A stretch of 64,000 bases of DNA, taken from positions 1 to 64,000 of the forward strand of contig CAMYKY010000004.1 of assembly GCA_947259165.1 (NCBI GenBank). Direction: 5' to 3'. The position numbers were made by a program, and so were the translations under genes. The notes under the pieces were generated by a model. The model was not told the DNA's origin, did not search any database, and saw only the letters and a list, made by a program, of their open reading frames with translations. Every line of letters starts with the position of its first letter. The stretch's first letter is position 1. Positions 59,499-64,000 of this stretch are shown here, one piece after another. The DNA comes from an uncultured Acidobacteriota bacterium (GTDB lineage: Bacteria > Acidobacteriota > Vicinamibacteria > Marinacidobacterales > SMYC01).

Positions 59499-61472
59499 AT
59501 GCCCAAAGCCGAGATTCCCAGCAAAGTCGGTAAATACGATGTTCGCGGCCTCGTGGGTCGCGGCGCGATGGGTGTTGTCTATAGCGCGGTCGATCCGGCG
59601 CTCGGCCGGTCTGTCGCCATCAAGACGATGTCGATCGCGGAGTCCCCGAACGAGGCCGAGCTGCGTCTGCGCTTCCTGAGGGAAGCTCAAGCAGCGGGTC
59701 AGCTCCAGCACCCCAACATCATCACCGTGCACGAGCTCTTCGAAGAGGGTGACACCGCGTACCTGGTGATGGAGCTGCTCGAGGGCGCGGCGCTCTCGTC
59801 AATCCTGAAGCGGAAGAAAAGCCTCTCTCTCGGCCAGAAACTGTCGATTATCGATCAAATTGCAACAGGACTCTCCGAAGCCCACGCCCACAAAATCGTT
59901 CATCGCGACCTGAAACCCTCGAACGTTTTCGTCCTCAGAAGCGGCGTCGTCAAAGTGCTCGATTTCGGTGTGGCCAAGGTCGGCGAAGGAGAGCTCACCA
60001 AGGCGGGTACCGTGTTTGGTACCGTCGAGTACATGGCGCCGGAGCAGGTGCGCGGGCAAGTGGTCACGCCCCAGGCGGACATTTTCTCGCTCGGCGTCGT
60101 CGCGTACGAGGTTCTCGCTGGAAGGAATCCGTTTCGCGCCGACACGCTCGCGGCATCGGTTTTCAAAATCGTCTCCGACGATCCCGGCAAGCTCAGCGAC
60201 GAGATGGAAGTACCAGCGGAGATCGAAGCCCTCGTCGACAAGGCCCTGGCCAAGCAGATGAGAGAGCGTTTTGTCTCGCTCGCCGAGTTCCGAACGGCGC
60301 TCGCGGCGGCGATGGCGAACGCCAACCTACCGCTGGCCGCGCCGGAGCTCAGCGAGGAGGACGTCGTCATCACAAAAGATCGCGGCGACTCGCTCGCGAT
60401 GTCGGTCGAGCCCCGCGTATCTCAGTGGTCGAACGTCGCGGCGCAGGCGGACCTTCTGGAGGAGGTTTACCGCCGGGGTGTCGAGTCCTTTAATGAAGGA
60501 AACTTCGAGGACTGCGTCTTGAAGATGAGCCAGGTGCTCGATGAGGTTCCCGTGCACGCGATGTCGCTGCACTACCTGGCCACGAGCGAGGGGAAGCTCC
60601 GCCAAAAACGATTGAGTGAAGACGCAAGACGGCGCGCTTCGGCTTACTTGTCAGCGATGCGAGATGCGCACAGGCGCGGCGACTCGGTGTTGGTCACCGA
60701 CCAAGCAAACGAGCTCCTCGCGGTCGATCCCGAATCACTCGAGGCGCGATGGTATCGTCGCAACGCCGAGGCGCGCCTGCGTGCATCCTCCGTCGGAGGC
60801 CGTACCCATTCAACATCTACGGCGACCACAGGCGATGGCGGGCGCACGGCGTCCAGGTCGCGGGACGGGTCATTGGCTCACCCGGGCGGCAGCTTTGGTT
60901 ATGCGCCTTCGACCCGCGAGGGACAATTCGGCTCCGGCCGCACGTTCCCAGGCGCTGACGGCGCCCCAAGTGCCATGGCCTCCCGAGACACGCGCTCCGG
61001 AGGCGCCAAAGGGGTCTGGTTTCTCGGCGGCGTCGCGCTCTTGTTCGTCGCGCTCGTCGGCATGTGGCTCGGAAGCTTGGGCGAGCCGAAGCCCGCGGTG
61101 TCCGCGGATCCCATCCAGCTCCCGGGCGTCCGGAACTCTCCGTTCAACGATCTGGACGACGACGAGACCGTCGTCCTCCGTTTGCCGACACGAGAGCCGG
61201 CATTCACGCTCAGCTATGTCATCCCGACGTCGGTCGTCGCGGGAGAATCCACGACGATCGGTCTGTTCGGACGCGACTTCCCGAGCGACGTGGTTGTGTC
61301 CATCGCCGACGAGTCCGTCTCGATCGTCTCGACCACGGTGCATAGCGGAGATCACATCGAGCTCCAGCTCCTCGCGGCCGAGCCGCGCGAGTCCATCGAG
61401 ATCCTGGTCGCCGCTACCGGCGGCTACCGAGCGAGCGTCCCAATCGAAGTCGAGCTCGCGAGCGAACCCTGA
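59499..61472 (+). CDS. Membrane-anchored Ser/Thr protein kinase
   Basis: This 657-residue kinase has a Hanks-type domain (residues 12-270): GRGAMGVVYSA, ATP Lys42 (VAIKTM), HRDLKPSNV with Asp137, DFG with Asp155 and GTVEYMAPEQV. A helical TPR-like segment covers about 310-420, then a Ser/Gly-rich linker, a membrane helix at about 505-525 and an extracytoplasmic domain that looks like an Ig fold (LSYVIPTSVVAGESTTIGLFGRDFP). The external domain may sense or bind a partner at the envelope. It precedes the exopolysaccharide kinase gene by 280 bp. Confidence 0.92.
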   Translation: MPKAEIPSKVGKYDVRGLVGRGAMGVVYSAVDPALGRSVAIKTMSIAESPNEAELRLRFLREAQAAGQLQHPNIITVHELFEEGDTAYLVMELLEGAALSSILKRKKSLSLGQKLSIIDQIATGLSEAHAHKIVHRDLKPSNVFVLRSGVVKVLDFGVAKVGEGELTKAGTVFGTVEYMAPEQVRGQVVTPQADIFSLGVVAYEVLAGRNPFRADTLAASVFKIVSDDPGKLSDEMEVPAEIEALVDKALAKQMRERFVSLAEFRTALAAAMANANLPLAAPELSEEDVVITKDRGDSLAMSVEPRVSQWSNVAAQADLLEEVYRRGVESFNEGNFEDCVLKMSQVLDEVPVHAMSLHYLATSEGKLRQKRLSEDARRRASAYLSAMRDAHRRGDSVLVTDQANELLAVDPESLEARWYRRNAEARLRASSVGGRTHSTSTATTGDGGRTASRSRDGSLAHPGGSFGYAPSTREGQFGSGRTFPGADGAPSAMASRDTRSGGAKGVWFLGGVALLFVALVGMWLGSLGEPKPAVSADPIQLPGVRNSPFNDLDDDETVVLRLPTREPAFTLSYVIPTSVVAGESTTIGLFGRDFPSDVVVSIADESVSIVSTTVHSGDHIELQLLAAEPRESIEILVAATGGYRASVPIEVELASEP

Positions 61473-61575
61473 TGTACCAAATCGGCGCAGCCCTGGTGAG
61501 GGAGTTTCACCACGACGATATCGAAACCGGGACCAACTATCTTGATTTCCCGCAGTTAAAGCGTGGCGTCACCCA

Positions 61576-61591
61576 TGGCACACTACTTGCT
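61576..61591 (+). promoter_or_regulatory. Sigma-54 (-24/-12) promoter of the Wzc-like gene
   Basis: TGGCACACTACTTGCT matches the RpoN consensus TGGCACG-N4-TTGCW except at one base, with the exact 10-base spacing between GG and GC. Transcription should start near 61602, giving a leader of about 150 bases before ATG 61753. The region after it is AT-rich (61608-61650). The 280-bp gap has no gene. Confidence 0.75.
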
Positions 61592-61752
61592 TTGAAACCT
61601 TAGCGAAGCCCCTTAAAATTCTCAAAAAATAATCCATTCTTTTTTGAATCGTTTGGAGAACAAGAACTGCCAAAACCGACGCGATCGTCGGTAGCGAGAA
61701 CGACCCAAACAACTTCTCAGAAACAGTAGATGGATCCGAAAACGAGCTGATC

Positions 61753-64000
61753 ATGTCGAACGCCAAGTGGCCACACGAAGCCCCGCCAAGGCCCGAGCCC
61801 GAAGCGGCCGACTTCTTTCCGCAGACCACCGAGACCCATCTCCGGGACTATTGGTACATCATCCTCAAGCGACGCTGGATGATTCTCGCTGTGGTTGTTT
61901 GCGTCGTCTCCTACTCGGCCGCTCGCGCTCTGATGCGAAAGCCAGTCTACTCTGCGACCTCCGTGCTGCAGATCGATCGCGGAAAAATCAACCTCGTGCA
62001 AGACGTCATGACGCCCGACTACTGGACCGGTTACAATGAGTTTTATCCGACCCAGCAGCGCGTTCTCCAAAGTCGGAACCTCGCCCGGCGTGTGGTTCGA
62101 CAGCTTCGCTTGTGGGAGCATCCGTACTTCACCGGCGGGCATCCGCTCGAAGCCGACGAGCAAACGCTCGAAAATCTCTCCGGCGCAGTCGTCGGGATGC
62201 TACAAATCGACCAGATCCGAAACACCCAGCTCATGGAGCTGCGTTTCACCACGCTCGACCCACAGGTCTCCGCCGACCTGTCGAATGCGCTCGCACAACA
62301 ATACATCGCCTTCAGTAGCGAGAGCGAGACGACGCTGGCCCGGGACACGGCCGGATTCATCGGAGAGCAAGTCGAAAAGATTCAAAAAGAAATTCAGCAG
62401 CGGGAGAAACTTCTCCAGGAGTACAGCCAGCGCGAAGACTTGATGATGGTAAACGAAAAAGAGCTCAGCGTCATGCGCCAACTGGAAGAGCTCAATACCG
62501 CCTACACTCAAGCACGCGCGGCGCGAGCGAACGCGGAAGCCAACTTCCGCAGTATCTCTGCCGACGCATCCGGTCTACCGGAAGTCCAGTCGAACCCTTC
62601 GATTGAAGATCTGCGTAGCGAACGAGAGCGCGCTCGAAGGAGCGTTGCGGATCTCAGCTCCAAGTTCAAAGACGACTGGCCCGAGCTCCGGCGTGCTCGC
62701 GAAACGCTAGCAGACATCGACCGGCGCTTGGTCCAAGAGCAGCGGACGGTCGCGAAGAAGCTCGTGGCCCAGTCCCAAGTCGAGTACCGGGCAGCGCTCG
62801 AACGAGAAACCCTCCTGCTCCAAGAAGTCGAGGCCCAGAAGCAGGAAGCCCAGGAGCTCACCGAGCTCACGTCGAACTATAACCAGATCAAGGCGGAGGT
62901 CGACAATCAACGCTCCATGCTCCAGCAGCTCTTGCGGCGCCGCACCGAGACGGGACTCTCCGCCGAGCTCGGCGAGCGCCAGCCCGTCAACGTACGCATC
63001 GTGGAGGCCGCTCTCGTACCGAGAGGAGCGAATGGGCCTGGGCTCAAGAGAAACTTGTTCATGGGGGCGTTGATAGGTATCGGACTGGCTCTAGGCGCAG
63101 CTTTTTTTCTCGACTACTGGGAAACCGCCATTTACACGATCGAGGATTTGAGAAGGCACGTGCCGCTCCCCTACATGGGGATGGTGCCGCGTCTCGAGGC
63201 CGCGTCGTTTGCGCTCTGGGCGGGCAGCAGGGGGAAATTCCTAGCTTACGACCCTGGCGAGGCGGTCAGCCCGCGGCGGGGCAAGAGCATGAATCGAACC
63301 CGCTCGGCGCTCGCGCTCTCCCAAACGACGAAAGTCGCGTCGCGCGCCAAAGAAGACACCTCGATGATCGCCGAGCGCTTCAAATTCCTTCGTGGCTCCC
63401 TCCTGCTATCGACCCCCGGAGCGCCGCCGCGAACCGTGCTCGTGACCGGACCCGACAAGAACGCCGGCAAGACGTTCGTCGCGTGCAATCTCGCGACGTC
63501 CCTCGCGGATCTCAACAAGAAAGTCCTTCTCATCGACGCCGATCTGCGCAATCCCCAACTTCACAAGGTGTTCCGCTTCAAGAATCGAGTCGGGTTGTCG
63601 AACGTTCTCTCCGGTCAAACGACGATCGAGAAAGGCTGTATCGTCTCGACTCCCATCCCGAACCTCTATGTCTTGCTTGCGGGGCCCGCAAGCCCGACAC
63701 CCGCCGAGCTTCTAGGCTCCTCCAAGATGGAAGAGACGATGGCGCAGTGCATGGAGCACTTCGACTATGTCCTGCTCGATTCGGCGCCGCTTCTCCCCGT
63801 ATTCGACTCGCATTACTTGACGGTGCGCGCCGACGCGAACTTGCTCGTAGTCCGAAGCGGCCACACGTCGCGACACGCGGTAACGCAGAGTTTGGATCTC
63901 ATCGATCGCGTCGGCGGCCGTGTCACCGGCGTGGTTTTGAACGATGTCAATCTCGCTGACTACGCTCAAAACTACTACTACAGCTACCACAGCTACGAGT
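61753..64000 (+). CDS. Wzc-like polysaccharide co-polymerase/tyrosine kinase, partial
   Basis: The first 749 residues are in the window; the frame continues past the end. TM1 is at about 42-60, TM2 at about 435-457. Wzz-type periplasmic domain and a long coiled coil (about 200-420; GNVR-like) lie between. The cytoplasmic BY-kinase has Walker A with Lys573 (TGPDKNAGKTF), Walker A' (VLLIDADLRNPQ) and Walker B (YVLLDSAPLLPVFDS, with Ala-Pro in place of the usual Pro-Pro). A Tyr-rich tail (YAQNYYYSYHSYE) starts at the window end, the likely autophosphorylation cluster. It regulates polymer length and export. Its promoter is sigma-54-like (61576-61591). Confidence 0.9.
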   Translation, partial: MSNAKWPHEAPPRPEPEAADFFPQTTETHLRDYWYIILKRRWMILAVVVCVVSYSAARALMRKPVYSATSVLQIDRGKINLVQDVMTPDYWTGYNEFYPTQQRVLQSRNLARRVVRQLRLWEHPYFTGGHPLEADEQTLENLSGAVVGMLQIDQIRNTQLMELRFTTLDPQVSADLSNALAQQYIAFSSESETTLARDTAGFIGEQVEKIQKEIQQREKLLQEYSQREDLMMVNEKELSVMRQLEELNTAYTQARAARANAEANFRSISADASGLPEVQSNPSIEDLRSERERARRSVADLSSKFKDDWPELRRARETLADIDRRLVQEQRTVAKKLVAQSQVEYRAALERETLLLQEVEAQKQEAQELTELTSNYNQIKAEVDNQRSMLQQLLRRRTETGLSAELGERQPVNVRIVEAALVPRGANGPGLKRNLFMGALIGIGLALGAAFFLDYWETAIYTIEDLRRHVPLPYMGMVPRLEAASFALWAGSRGKFLAYDPGEAVSPRRGKSMNRTRSALALSQTTKVASRAKEDTSMIAERFKFLRGSLLLSTPGAPPRTVLVTGPDKNAGKTFVACNLATSLADLNKKVLLIDADLRNPQLHKVFRFKNRVGLSNVLSGQTTIEKGCIVSTPIPNLYVLLAGPASPTPAELLGSSKMEETMAQCMEHFDYVLLDSAPLLPVFDSHYLTVRADANLLVVRSGHTSRHAVTQSLDLIDRVGGRVTGVVLNDVNLADYAQNYYYSYHSYE

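Overview
The window is about 60% G+C by eye and reads as a chromosomal stretch of a Gram-negative, probably Acidobacteriota-like bacterium. The pointers are an Oar-type TonB receptor with an N-terminal carboxypeptidase-regulatory domain, a DUF4388-receiver protein, a tripartite RND pump, an LVIVD-repeat secreted protein, a eukaryotic-type Ser/Thr kinase and lipoprotein or outer-membrane signals. There is no rRNA or ribosomal marker, so the phylum is inference. I saw no tRNA, rRNA, CRISPR array or complete insertion sequence.

Layout. 0.1-2.7 kb: a soluble PAS histidine kinase diverges from a secreted two-domain protein that carries an apparent one-base frameshift. 2.7-9.7 kb: a minus-strand operon with an M24 peptidase followed by a complete RND efflux system. 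9.9-12.7 kb: a BamA-type barrel and a secreted protein with PI3/4-kinase-like catalytic motifs. 12.8-15.6 kb: a decayed GH20 hexosaminidase, then an alkyltransferase-like/DUF2086 oxygenase fusion flanked by short inverted-repeat elements. 15.6-26.2 kb: an 11-gene chemosensory operon (MCP, W, R, A, B, Y, X, GAF, Y, DUF4388-REC, PilZ). 26.6-36.4 kb: a YiiX-like amidase, a His-rich membrane protein, a CBS protein, a dicarboxylate symporter, RNase D and a TonB receptor. 36.5-48.9 kb: NhaC, a TPR membrane protein, an RsbU-type phosphatase, a YkvI-like transporter, pyruvate carboxylase, exonuclease III, a two-component sodium symporter and a PLP decarboxylase. 49-59.3 kb: LVIVD protein, LhgO, DUF3810 protease-like protein, PepA, acetyl-CoA synthetase and TrkH-TrkA. 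59.5-64 kb: a Ser/Thr kinase, then a Wzc-like tyrosine kinase that runs off the window.

How it fits together. Three sites with correct sigma-54 (-24/-12) spacing stand in front of the histidine kinase, the chemosensory operon and the Wzc-like gene. The first two are nearly the same sequence. This suggests one RpoN regulon joining a sensor kinase, a chemosensory array ending in PilZ, and exopolysaccharide assembly. No flagellar or pilus gene is present, so the output of the array is unknown. Pyruvate carboxylase, acetyl-CoA synthetase, LhgO, a dicarboxylate symporter and aminopeptidases fit a peptide- and organic-acid-using heterotroph.

The most unusual items are the secreted kinase-like protein, the alkyltransferase-like/oxygenase fusion, the sigma-54 set, and several families of short dispersed repeats. 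One repeat is 101 bp, identical at two loci 16 kb apart, and forms the C-terminus of RNase D. Starts were moved downstream from the longest reading frame for several genes (M24, YiiX, His-rich membrane protein, CBS, RNase D, NhaC, PYC, Xth, SSS symporter, decarboxylase, TrkA); reasons are in each entry.
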